Part shown: piece after piece, positions 24,859 through 32,506 of the stretch | Position numbering within the stretch: the stretch's first letter is position 1 | Layout of the letters: every line of letters begins with the position of its first letter | Source: Haloprofundus marisrubri | GTDB lineage: Archaea; Halobacteriota; Halobacteria; Halobacteriales; Haloferacaceae | DNA: 48,708 bases | NCBI RefSeq assembly: GCF_001469955.1 | Contig: NZ_LOPU01000038.1 | Location: forward strand, 1-48,708 | Direction: 5' to 3' | Notes under the pieces: model-generated | Database searches by the model: none | The model's input: the letters and a program-made list of their open reading frames with translations, nothing else | Told to the model about the DNA's origin: nothing | Position numbers and translations under genes: made by a program

Positions 24859-26375
24859 TGGGTTCGTCCGGTGACGAACTGAAATCGCTGTTGTCGAGTG
24901 CGAGTCTCGTCATCGTCGGGGGACTCGTCGGGTCGACGGGGAAACTGGCCGAACGAGTGATAATCGGACGCGAACTCTCCCCCGCAGACTACGGCGAGGT
25001 GAGTATCGGACTCGCCGTGCTGACGTTCGTGACGACGCTGTCGCTCGTCGGCTTCACGCAGGGCGTCCCGCGCTACCTTTCGCGCTACGAGAGCGACGAG
25101 GAGCGCCGTGGAGTGTGGGTGAGCGGTATCGTTCTCGCCGGAGCCATCGCGGTCGTCGTCGGTGCAGGAGTGTTCGCCTCCGCGGGGTTCCTGACGGAGA
25201 ATCTCTTAGATAACGCGGATTCCGTCCGATTGATTCAGCTGTTCGGCCTTGCAGTCCCGTTCGTCGTCGGGATGCAAATCGGGGTCGGCGCGATTCGCGG
25301 CCACGAGAACACCGTCTACAAGACGTACGTGCAGGATTTGCTCTACCCAATCGGGCGAATCGTCCTCATCTTCGGGTTGCTCTCGCTGGGGTACGGCGTC
25401 GTGATGGTCGGCTACGCGTATCTCGTGGCCGCGATTGCGGCGTTCGTGCTCTCACACGTCCTGCTGAGTCGGCTGATGAGGCTTCGAGGACAGTTTCGAA
25501 CGCACACCCGCGAGATGCTGCGATTTTCCGCACCGTTGGTCATCTCCACGGTGATGTCGACGATGCTCACGCAGACGGACACCCTCATGCTGGGATACTT
25601 TCGGGCATCGGAGGAGGCCGGAATGTACAGTGCGGCGTACACGCTCGGTACTGGGATGTTGGTCGTGCTGTCGGCGTTCGGATTCCTCTACCTCCCGCTG
25701 GCGTCGCGTCTCGACTCCGACGGTCAACGCGACGACGTTGGTGTCATCTACCAGACGACGACGAAGTGGGTGTACATCATAACGTTCCCCGCGTTCTTGA
25801 CGTTCGTTGTCTTTCCGCGCGACATCCTCCGAATCGTGTTCGGGTCGGCGTACGAATCCGCAGCATTAGCGCTCATCATCGTCTCTATCGGCTTCTTCTT
25901 GAGTGCTGCCGTGGGTCGAGACCGTGAGACACTGTCGGCACTCGGCGAGACAAACTACATTCTCGTCGGCAACGTCGCCGGGTTCGTGTTCAACTTCCTC
26001 GTGAACCTCGTGTTGATTCCCCAGTACGGGATGGAGGGTGCGGCGTTTACTTCCGCGGTTTCGATGGCTATCGTTCACGTTGTCGTCTGCGGAATTCTCA
26101 AACTCCGGTTCGACATCACGCCGTTTTCGAACGAGTCCGTCAGGACGTTCGTGTTGCTTCCAGTTGTGTTGATTCCACCGGCGTTAGTACTCTCGAACTG
26201 GGTTTCGCTGTCAGCGCTGACGCTGCTCCCGTTTCTGGTCGTCACGGGACTGCTCGGAATCGGCGTCGTCACCGTCGGTGGCGCACTGCAGGCGGAGGAC
26301 CTCGTCGTCGTCGAGTTCGTCGAAGACCGAACCGGTGTCCGTATCCCACTGGTCCGGCGGTACTTTCCGGCGTGA
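24858..26375 (+). CDS. Wzx-like oligosaccharide flippase (2 of 2)
   Basis: 505 residues, about 12-14 TM segments, with GDELKSLLSSASLVIVGGLVGSTGKLAERVIIGREL at the N-terminus and DRTGVRIPLVRRYFPA at the end, both matching the flippase at 21450. A clear paralogue, with conservation along the whole length. The start overlaps the phosphatase-family stop by one base, so translation is coupled and the two products probably work on the same substrate. Two flippases in one locus suggest two different exported glycans or a duplicated and diverging step. Confidence 0.93.
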   Translation: MGSSGDELKSLLSSASLVIVGGLVGSTGKLAERVIIGRELSPADYGEVSIGLAVLTFVTTLSLVGFTQGVPRYLSRYESDEERRGVWVSGIVLAGAIAVVVGAGVFASAGFLTENLLDNADSVRLIQLFGLAVPFVVGMQIGVGAIRGHENTVYKTYVQDLLYPIGRIVLIFGLLSLGYGVVMVGYAYLVAAIAAFVLSHVLLSRLMRLRGQFRTHTREMLRFSAPLVISTVMSTMLTQTDTLMLGYFRASEEAGMYSAAYTLGTGMLVVLSAFGFLYLPLASRLDSDGQRDDVGVIYQTTTKWVYIITFPAFLTFVVFPRDILRIVFGSAYESAALALIIVSIGFFLSAAVGRDRETLSALGETNYILVGNVAGFVFNFLVNLVLIPQYGMEGAAFTSAVSMAIVHVVVCGILKLRFDITPFSNESVRTFVLLPVVLIPPALVLSNWVSLSALTLLPFLVVTGLLGIGVVTVGGALQAEDLVVVEFVEDRTGVRIPLVRRYFPA

Positions 26376-26531
26376 TTTCCCCGACAGTTCCTCGGAGTCC
26401 GAATGAGAATCTTCGAAGGTAGTCGCTACGAGGCCAAACACAGTGACAGAACGGAAGCAGAAAGGGAGAAAATCGAAAGCGAGACAACGACACTGGCGAC
26501 GGTTCGATCGACGGAAGTCGGGACGAGGAAC

Positions 26532-27533
26532 TCAGTCGAACTCGTGGGGGTCGTGGACGATGACCTGCAGGTCGTCGTTCTCGTTGAGGTCGAACACCAT
26601 CGCGAACAGCATGAACAGCCATCCAACGAAGAACAGCAGCACCGAGGGGACGCTGTCTTCGTGTTTGAACAGCTTCTTCGCTGCCGACCCAGCGCCGAGC
26701 GCTGCCGCGGCCGCTCCGAAGTAGTAGAAGAACGGTAGCGGGTGGAAGTCCTTCACGAGATACTTCGCACGGAGTCGCCACAGGAAGTCACGAAGCAGCA
26801 GTGCCGACGCCTTCGGGATGAACTCCTTGTACTTGATGTGGCTGACTTCGTCTTTGTACACCGCGCGGCGGGAGACGTCCGCGACGACCATCCCGTGGAC
26901 GTTGAGGCGGACGAGCAGGTCGTTTGCGAAGCCGTAGTCCTCGTACAGTTCGTCGAGGTCGACCTCGTCGAGTGCGGCGTAGGAGATGGCCGTCGACCCG
27001 TTCTGTGGGTCCATCAGCTTCCAGTAGCCGCTTGCAATCTTCGTCAGAAGCGAGAGGACGAAGTTGCCCACCTGCCGGAACATCGGCATGTCCTGACGTG
27101 CACGACCACGCAGGCGATTGCCTTTCGAGTAGTCGGCGTCGTCGAGGGCGACGGGTCGGATGATGCGCTCGACGATGTCGGGTTCGGTCTGCCCGTCGCC
27201 GCTGATGACCGTCGTCACGTCGACGTGGTCGGTCAGCGCGTGCTGGTAGCCGGTTTTGATGGCCCCGCCGACGCCACGGTTCACTTCGTGTTGAATCGGG
27301 ACGACGCGGCGGTCGTAGCCGTCACCGCCGTCGGCCCGTGGGGCGGGGGCTTCCCAGCCTTCGTTGACTCTCTCTGCGGCGCGGCAGATGGCGTTCCACG
27401 TGTCGTCGCTAGAGCCGTCGTCGATGACGTACGCTCTGTCTACGAACTCGGGGAGCGTCTCGATGACCTCGCCGATGAACTTCTCTTCGTTGTACGCCGG
27501 TATCACGGCGCCGATGGTTTTTCCTTCGTACAT
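26532..27533 (-). CDS. GT2 family glycosyltransferase with C-terminal membrane segment
   Basis: 333 residues. TIGAVIPAYNEEKFIGEVIETLP opens the GT-A fold, VIDDGSSDDTW gives the nucleotide-binding Asp, VISGDGQTEPD the D-x-D-like metal site, and GNRLRG and NGSTAISYAAL are polyprenyl-phosphate-transferase-like signatures. A C-terminal stretch (FFYYFGAAAAALGAGSAA, then VLLFFVGWLFMLFAMVF) gives two TM helices. It may load a sugar onto a polyprenyl phosphate or extend a lipid-linked chain. ATG 27533 lies just after the stop of the DUF354 gene, so the two form an operon; the longer in-frame start inside that gene is rejected. Confidence 0.9.
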   Translation of the reverse strand: MYEGKTIGAVIPAYNEEKFIGEVIETLPEFVDRAYVIDDGSSDDTWNAICRAAERVNEGWEAPAPRADGGDGYDRRVVPIQHEVNRGVGGAIKTGYQHALTDHVDVTTVISGDGQTEPDIVERIIRPVALDDADYSKGNRLRGRARQDMPMFRQVGNFVLSLLTKIASGYWKLMDPQNGSTAISYAALDEVDLDELYEDYGFANDLLVRLNVHGMVVADVSRRAVYKDEVSHIKYKEFIPKASALLLRDFLWRLRAKYLVKDFHPLPFFYYFGAAAAALGAGSAAKKLFKHEDSVPSVLLFFVGWLFMLFAMVFDLNENDDLQVIVHDPHEFD

Positions 27534-27534
27534 C

Positions 27535-28650
27535 TTACAGCGGGGTGGCGTCGGGTTGGTCGACGGTCTGTCTCTCACTGTAGCGGGTCAGCGATGCGTT
27601 TCGGCTGACCGCTCGTGGGTCGGTCACGACGTCGACGATGAGTTCGGTGAGGTTCACGCGTGCGTCCATGAACTCCCGGCGGCGTTCCTGCCAGAGGGCG
27701 GGGACGCTCTCGTCGGCGAGCAGTTCGTCCGCTCGCTCGACGACGGTGTCGAAGTCGGTGATGTTGTCGATGAGGCCACAGCGTTCGAGTTCGGCGAACT
27801 CGCCGAACTCCTGGTCGACGAACGCGCTGGAGCGAATCGCCGGCGTGCCGAGCAGCGATGCTTCGGTGACCATCGTCCCGGTGTCGGCGATGAGTAGCGA
27901 CGCCTCCGCGAGCGCGTCGTGCATCCGTGCGGGGTGGATGTCGTACGGTCGCGCCGGGAGGTCGTCGAAGTCCATGTTGTCGCCCTCGTCGGAGACGAGC
28001 ACCGTCGCCTGTTCGGAGAGGTGTTCGATGAGGTTACGGCGGTCCTCCAGCGAGAAGCCCTTCTTGCCCGCGTCGTGCATCGCGTCGAACGAGTTGAAGC
28101 GCAGCATGACGAAGCGCTCGTCGGGACCGACACCGAGTTCTTCGCGGACGCTCGGGTCCGAGTCGAACACGTCGGGGTGGAGATACGCGCACTCCTTCAG
28201 TCCGGGGAACGTGTAGTGGTTCGGTCCGAGGTCGAGGCCGTACACGTCGGGCGTGAGCACGACATCGGCAAACTTGCTGGCGAGTTTCGGCAGCAGAGTC
28301 CCGGGTGCAGAGTCTCGGAGGAGAATCGTCTCGGCGCGGAGGAGCGTCCCCGCGTAGGCGGCGTACGCACCGAGGCCGACGACAACGTCGGGGTCGAATC
28401 GTTTCGCGGATACTGGAATCTTGAGCAGTTGCGTCGCCAGTTCCTGTGCCATCCCCACGTTCGAGTATGCGGCCGTTCCGTGGTGGCCGTATATGTCGAA
28501 CGGGAGGTCGTAGTATTCGAGGAGGTCTACTGTACACGTGTAATCACGCGCCAGGATATGGACGGAGTGCCCACGTTCCTCCAGTCGCCGGACCACGTTC
28601 TTGTAGACGTGAACGTGAGCCGGAGTGTTCGTGAATATTAGATACCTCAT
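27535..28650 (-). CDS. DUF354 GT-B-like protein
   Basis: 371 residues. YLIFTNTPAHVHVYKNVVRRLEERGHSVHILARDYTCTVDLLEYY is the DUF354 N-terminal signature. The C-terminal half has the GT-B donor-domain pattern (LIADTGTMVTEASLLGTPAIRSSAFVDQEFGEFAELERCG). The fold resembles UDP-GlcNAc 2-epimerase/glycosyltransferase proteins, so it is probably a sugar transferase, though an epimerase cannot be excluded. First gene of the minus-strand operon with GT2, with a promoter box 36 bases upstream, divergent from the GT4 gene. Confidence 0.9.
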   Translation of the reverse strand: MRYLIFTNTPAHVHVYKNVVRRLEERGHSVHILARDYTCTVDLLEYYDLPFDIYGHHGTAAYSNVGMAQELATQLLKIPVSAKRFDPDVVVGLGAYAAYAGTLLRAETILLRDSAPGTLLPKLASKFADVVLTPDVYGLDLGPNHYTFPGLKECAYLHPDVFDSDPSVREELGVGPDERFVMLRFNSFDAMHDAGKKGFSLEDRRNLIEHLSEQATVLVSDEGDNMDFDDLPARPYDIHPARMHDALAEASLLIADTGTMVTEASLLGTPAIRSSAFVDQEFGEFAELERCGLIDNITDFDTVVERADELLADESVPALWQERRREFMDARVNLTELIVDVVTDPRAVSRNASLTRYSERQTVDQPDATPL

Positions 28651-28674
28651 CCCGCTCGTAGAATAACCTCATCC

Positions 28675-28686
28675 GGCCTTTGTTAT
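28675..28686 (-). promoter_or_regulatory. ATAACAAAG promoter box, DUF354/GT2 operon
   Basis: ATAACAAAGGCC on the minus strand, 36 bases before the ATG at 28650. It faces the divergent box at 28782 across about 95 bases. Confidence 0.7.
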
Positions 28687-28769
28687 GGCCCGTCTACCGC
28701 TTCTCACACGTGTAACCCCGTTCCGTCTGCCGGTTTCGGAACTGAGCGTACCTTCGTCACAACGAGTCA

Positions 28770-28793
28770 ATCAGGGTGTGGATAACAAAGCCC
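28770..28793 (+). promoter_or_regulatory. Extended ATAACAAAG promoter element, GT4 gene
   Basis: ATAACAAAGCCC begins at 28782, 49 bases before the ATG at 28831. The upstream ATCAGGGTGTG is shared with the 15155 element (20 of 22 bases overall). Confidence 0.7.
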
Positions 28794-28830
28794 GACGATA
28801 GAGTACACCCGGATAGTAGCACCTCGTCGT

Positions 28831-29784
28831 ATGCACGTTCTCAACCTGACTACCAACGCCGATGCAAGATTCTACCGACTACAGGTCCGGGCACTCGAAG
28901 AGTCGTACGGGGTAACCTCTACGACTCTCTCCGTTCCGGGCAAACATCGTGCCGGCTCCCCACGAACGGCAGCCGACTACCTGCGGTTCTTCCCGCAGGT
29001 CGTCCGCGAGTCACTCGGGGAGTACGACCTGATTCACGCCAACTACGGGCTCACAGCGCCGATGGCGCTCTCACAGCCTAAACTTCCGGTCGTCCTCTCG
29101 CTGTGGGGGTCGGACCTCGAAGGCTCCTATCGGCCCGTGAGCAGAGCGTCCGCGCGCTTCTGTGACGCCGTCATCGTGATGTCCGAGGAGATGGAGCAGT
29201 CGCTCGGACAGGACTGTACGGTCATTCCCCACGGCGTCGACCTCGAACGGTTCCAGCCGACTTCGGTGTCCGAAGCCCGAGCGGAACTCGGCTGGGACGA
29301 CGACAGTTATCACGTGCTGTTCCCGTACTCGCCCGAGCGGACGGTCAAAGACTACCCCCGAGCCGAACGCGTCGTCGAGGCCGTCCGCGAACAGGTGTCG
29401 AAACCCGTCGAACTGCACACTATCAGCGGCCTCCCGCACCCCCGTGTCGCGGTGTACATGAACGCCTCCGACTCGCTGCTTCTCACCTCGAAACGCGAAG
29501 GCTCGCCGAACGTGGTGAAGGAGTCACTGGCGTGTAACCTCCCCGTCGTCGCAACGCGCGTCGGCGACGTTCCGGAGCGACTCGCGGAGGTCGACCCCTC
29601 CTACGTCTGTGATTCGGACGACGAACTCATCGAGAACCTCGTTCGAGTGCTCCAACAGGGTGGGCGGTCGAACGGTCGCAAAGAGGCCGAACGCGTCGGC
29701 ATCGCGCAGATGGCGGACCACATCTACGAAGTGTACGAGGATGTGCTCGCCAAGAACGGACGGAAAGTCGCACAGACGGCCTGA
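28831..29784 (+). CDS. GT4 family glycosyltransferase
   Basis: 317 residues, GT-B fold. The N-terminal domain has VHVLNLTTNADARFYRLQVRALEE-type and HANYGLTAPMALSQ motifs. The C-terminal donor domain has VIPHGVDLERFQP, LFPYSPERTVKDYPRAERVV and the retaining-transferase signature KREGSPNVVKESLACNLPVVATRVGDVPERL with the E-x7-E arrangement. Somewhat shorter than many GT4 proteins but without a missing core motif. A single-gene unit with its own promoter box; convergent with the LpxD-like gene. Confidence 0.92.
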   Translation: MHVLNLTTNADARFYRLQVRALEESYGVTSTTLSVPGKHRAGSPRTAADYLRFFPQVVRESLGEYDLIHANYGLTAPMALSQPKLPVVLSLWGSDLEGSYRPVSRASARFCDAVIVMSEEMEQSLGQDCTVIPHGVDLERFQPTSVSEARAELGWDDDSYHVLFPYSPERTVKDYPRAERVVEAVREQVSKPVELHTISGLPHPRVAVYMNASDSLLLTSKREGSPNVVKESLACNLPVVATRVGDVPERLAEVDPSYVCDSDDELIENLVRVLQQGGRSNGRKEAERVGIAQMADHIYEVYEDVLAKNGRKVAQTA

Positions 29785-29858
29785 ACGACGGCGAGGTCTT
29801 TCACTGCGGTTAGCCAAGAAGAGACGAATCGCTGCGAGGAGCGCTATTTTACGGAAAG

Positions 29859-30683
29859 CTATCGACGTATCGGGCGGGCGGGCGACCCGACGACGGTCGT
29901 TCCCGCGTCGACGTCGTCGAGGACAGTCGAACCGATACCCAACTCTGCGTCGTCACCGATGGAGAGATGACCGGCGACGGCGACGTGAGGGTGGACGACC
30001 ACACGGTCGCCGATTTCGGTACTTCCCGAGACACCGACGCCGTACGCCATCGAGACGTTTTCGCCGACGACGACCTGATGAGCGATATGCACCTGTGCGC
30101 TGAGAACTGAGCCGTCGCCGATGACCGTCTCGGAGAACGCCGCCCGGTCGACACTGCTGTTCGCGCCGATTTCGACGTTGTCGCCGACGACGACCGCACC
30201 GAGATGCGGTTGCCGGAGCGGTCGGTCACTCTCGTCGCGAGTGAACCCGAATCCGGGTTCGCCGAGCGTCGTGCCGGCGTGGATTTTGCATTCGTCGCCG
30301 AGAGTCACAGCGTCACCGACGTACGCTTGTGCGCCGATATAACAGCGCTCGCCGAGTTCCGCGCCGTCTTCGACGACGGCGCTTGGATGGATGGTGGTCT
30401 CTGCTATCGGGTCGGCGAAGAACTCGCGGACGACTTTGACGAAGCCGAGTTTCGGGTCAGAGTGCCGGATGACCGGTCGTTCGAGTTCCGGCGTCGACTC
30501 CGGACAGACGAGTAACCCCGCGTTCGAGCGAGCGAGCTTCTCGGGACTGTCGTAGCGGGAGAACGCAAAATCGTCCGCGGTGGCGTCGTACAGCGACTCG
30601 ACGCCGGTGACGAGTACGTCGTCGCCGTCGAGCGTCGCGCCGAGAAACGATGCGATGTCGGAGGCGCGGAGTTCGGTAGTCAC
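29859..30683 (-). CDS. LpxD-like UDP-sugar N-acyltransferase
   Basis: 274 residues. An N-terminal uridine-binding-like domain (ASDIASFLGATLDGDDVLVTGVESLYDATADDFAFSRY) is followed by hexapeptide repeats with the LpxD signature: KIHAGTTLGEPGFGFTRDESD, then VVVGDNVEIGANSSVDRAAFSETVIGDG and SAQVHIAHQVVVGENV, where the His of AHQV matches the bacterial catalytic His position. In bacteria LpxD N-acylates UDP-acyl-glucosamine for lipid A, which archaea lack. Here it may acylate an amino sugar of the glycan, possibly with a short acyl group (inference). GTG 30683 is preferred over an upstream ATG because a promoter box lies 33 bases before it and the family homology starts there. Confidence 0.88.
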   Translation of the reverse strand: MTTELRASDIASFLGATLDGDDVLVTGVESLYDATADDFAFSRYDSPEKLARSNAGLLVCPESTPELERPVIRHSDPKLGFVKVVREFFADPIAETTIHPSAVVEDGAELGERCYIGAQAYVGDAVTLGDECKIHAGTTLGEPGFGFTRDESDRPLRQPHLGAVVVGDNVEIGANSSVDRAAFSETVIGDGSVLSAQVHIAHQVVVGENVSMAYGVGVSGSTEIGDRVVVHPHVAVAGHLSIGDDAELGIGSTVLDDVDAGTTVVGSPARPIRR

Positions 30684-30704
30684 GACCGAAACGTCGGTCA
30701 GAAG

Positions 30705-30716
30705 GGGTATTGTAAT
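30705..30716 (-). promoter_or_regulatory. ATAACAAAG-like promoter box, LpxD-like gene
   Basis: ATTACAATACCC on the minus strand, 33 bases before the GTG at 30683, preceded by GGGCC as at 28686. Degenerate core but shared spacing. Confidence 0.5.
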
Positions 30717-30806
30717 GGCCCGATTGTCCGCCGTCGTCGGGTGCTTCCAGTGGGGCGGAATCGAACTGGCTCGCGTTCGGGTTTTCAAGGTTTCGGGGGG
30801 GTCGAG

Positions 30807-32387
30807 CTACTCCATGTAGCCGAGGCCTTTCAGGCGGTCCTCGACGCCCGAGAAGTCCTCTTCTTCGGCGTCACCGCGGCCGACCTCGCTGTAGGGTGCG
30901 TATTCGACAGAGCGGGACGCGGCTTCCGACTCACTCTCGAACGCTTCGAGCAGGACGCGGCCGTCGGTTCCCTCCGGCACTGGTTCACCGAGCGCGTGCA
31001 GCAGCGTCGGAGCCACGTCGACGACCGTCGCGCCGTCGACGGTCGCACCGGGGGCGATGTTCTCGCCCCACGCGAAGAAGATGCCTTCGGGACGGTGCGA
31101 CGCTTCGAGATGCGAACTGTCGATACAGACCTCTTTAGAGAGCGACGCGCGGACCTCGTAGCCGGGTTGGCCTTCGAGGACGATGTCCGCGGACTGCTCG
31201 TCGTCGTCGTATATCTCGTCACCGTCGAACACCTCGAACGGGTGGTCGCCCGTCTTCGGGTCGGTGTAGTTCTCGAAGAGGTCCATCAGGCGCGCTTTGA
31301 CTTCGGGGACGCGTTCGCGAGGGACGATACCCTCGTCGAAGCGGTCTACGGCGTTGATGAACACGTGACCGGAGCCGTGGACGAATGCCTCCGTCTTCGA
31401 GAAGTCGGCGTCGTACAGCGCGTGGTCGCCCGGCACTTGGTCGGCGACGGAGTCGACGAATCGGTCGGGCAAGTGTCGCGCGACAGTGTCGATGTCGAGG
31501 TTGACCGCGCCGAGCGTCTCCTCGATGCGCTGTTTCGTCAGGCCGAAGCGCTGGAGTGCACCGCGTTTCTTGTCCTGTTTTCGGACGAGGAAACCTTCCT
31601 GTTCGAGCAGCGTGTTCGCACAGGCGTACTGGTCGATGGGGCCGAACCCGTGGTCGGAGACCACGTAGAGGTTCGCCTCGCGCTCCTCGACGTACCGGAG
31701 CACGTCGCCGAGAATCGTGTCGAGCAGGCGGTAGTGGGTCAAGAGCGTCTCCTCGTCCCAGATGAGGTGTTGGAGGCGGTCCGGCGCGGTGAAAACGAAG
31801 AAGAACAGTCGCCAGTCGTCTTCTTTCATCAGCTTCGAGAGCAGTTTGCGGCGCTGCGTGGCGAGGTTCTCGATAGCGTCGGGGAACTCGTCTTTGCGGT
31901 TGTGGTAGTCGGCGTACCGCATCCCGATGATGTAGTCGGGAATCTCGTCTTGAATCTCCTCGGAGAGCGACTGCGGACTCGTGAATCGGTCGTTGAAGCC
32001 GGGTGTGAGCATCCCGGTGACCATCTTCCCGTCGATGTTCGTCGCGGGGTAGGTCATGGGGACGTTGGCGACGACAGAGGGCGACAGCATCTCCCAGAGC
32101 GCTGGACGCGAGAGGTCCGAACTGGTGTACATCTCGCGGCGGTAGTCCTCGGTGAGGCGCTGGAAGTCGTAGAGGCCGTGTTTGTCCGGCCAGACGCCGG
32201 TCGCAATGGAAGGCCACGCCAGCGGCGTCGATGCCGGACGGGTGCTCTCGAGCGACCCGGATGCGCCTTCGTCTGTGAGACGCTTGAAGTTCGGAAGATG
32301 CCCGTCGTCTATCCACGACTGAAGCATCCCCCACGGGACGCCGTCCAGTCCGAGCACGAACGCTCGCGTCGATGAATCAGAATGCAT
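30807..32387 (-). CDS. Alkaline phosphatase superfamily protein (phosphodiesterase-like) (2 of 2)
   Basis: 526 residues. FVLGLDGVPWGML holds the first metal-binding Asp, STRPASTPLAWPSIATGVWPDKHGLYDF the nucleophile region, YVVSDHGFGP the Asp-His pair and EASHRPEGIFFAWG the last His. Only moderately like the 23182 protein, so probably a different substrate. No signal peptide. The C-terminal GVEDRLKGLGYME recalls the VTERLEDLGYL ending of the other copy, a shared family tail. It lies between the GT-C-like gene and the LpxD-like gene, all on the minus strand. Own promoter box 40 bases upstream. Confidence 0.88.
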   Translation of the reverse strand: MHSDSSTRAFVLGLDGVPWGMLQSWIDDGHLPNFKRLTDEGASGSLESTRPASTPLAWPSIATGVWPDKHGLYDFQRLTEDYRREMYTSSDLSRPALWEMLSPSVVANVPMTYPATNIDGKMVTGMLTPGFNDRFTSPQSLSEEIQDEIPDYIIGMRYADYHNRKDEFPDAIENLATQRRKLLSKLMKEDDWRLFFFVFTAPDRLQHLIWDEETLLTHYRLLDTILGDVLRYVEEREANLYVVSDHGFGPIDQYACANTLLEQEGFLVRKQDKKRGALQRFGLTKQRIEETLGAVNLDIDTVARHLPDRFVDSVADQVPGDHALYDADFSKTEAFVHGSGHVFINAVDRFDEGIVPRERVPEVKARLMDLFENYTDPKTGDHPFEVFDGDEIYDDDEQSADIVLEGQPGYEVRASLSKEVCIDSSHLEASHRPEGIFFAWGENIAPGATVDGATVVDVAPTLLHALGEPVPEGTDGRVLLEAFESESEAASRSVEYAPYSEVGRGDAEEEDFSGVEDRLKGLGYME

Positions 32388-32415
32388 TGCTACTACACGG
32401 ACACATACCGGATAC

Positions 32416-32427
32416 GCGCTTTGTTAT
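32416..32427 (-). promoter_or_regulatory. ATAACAAAG promoter box, phosphatase-family gene 2
   Basis: ATAACAAAGCGC on the minus strand, 40 bases before the ATG at 32387. Confidence 0.68.
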
Positions 32428-32475
32428 GCATCGCGTATCTCTACGCGTCGAGTCGGTAGTTCAGCGTTGCGCGTC

Positions 32476-32490
32476 GCTGAAAAATTAAGA
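32476..32490 (-). terminator. T-rich terminator candidate after the GT-C-like gene
   Basis: On the minus strand the sequence just after the stop at 32507 reads TCTTAATTTTTCAGCG. A T-rich run is the usual archaeal termination signal, and a TCAGCG/CGCTGA pair flanks it. Confidence 0.4.
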
Positions 32491-32506
32491 TGGACCGAAA
32501 CGGTCG

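Noticed and set aside
30741-32375. Long plus-strand open frame of about 544 codons
   Set aside because: It lies antisense to the phosphatase-family gene and LpxD region, with Val/Arg-rich composition typical of a reverse shadow in GC-rich DNA.
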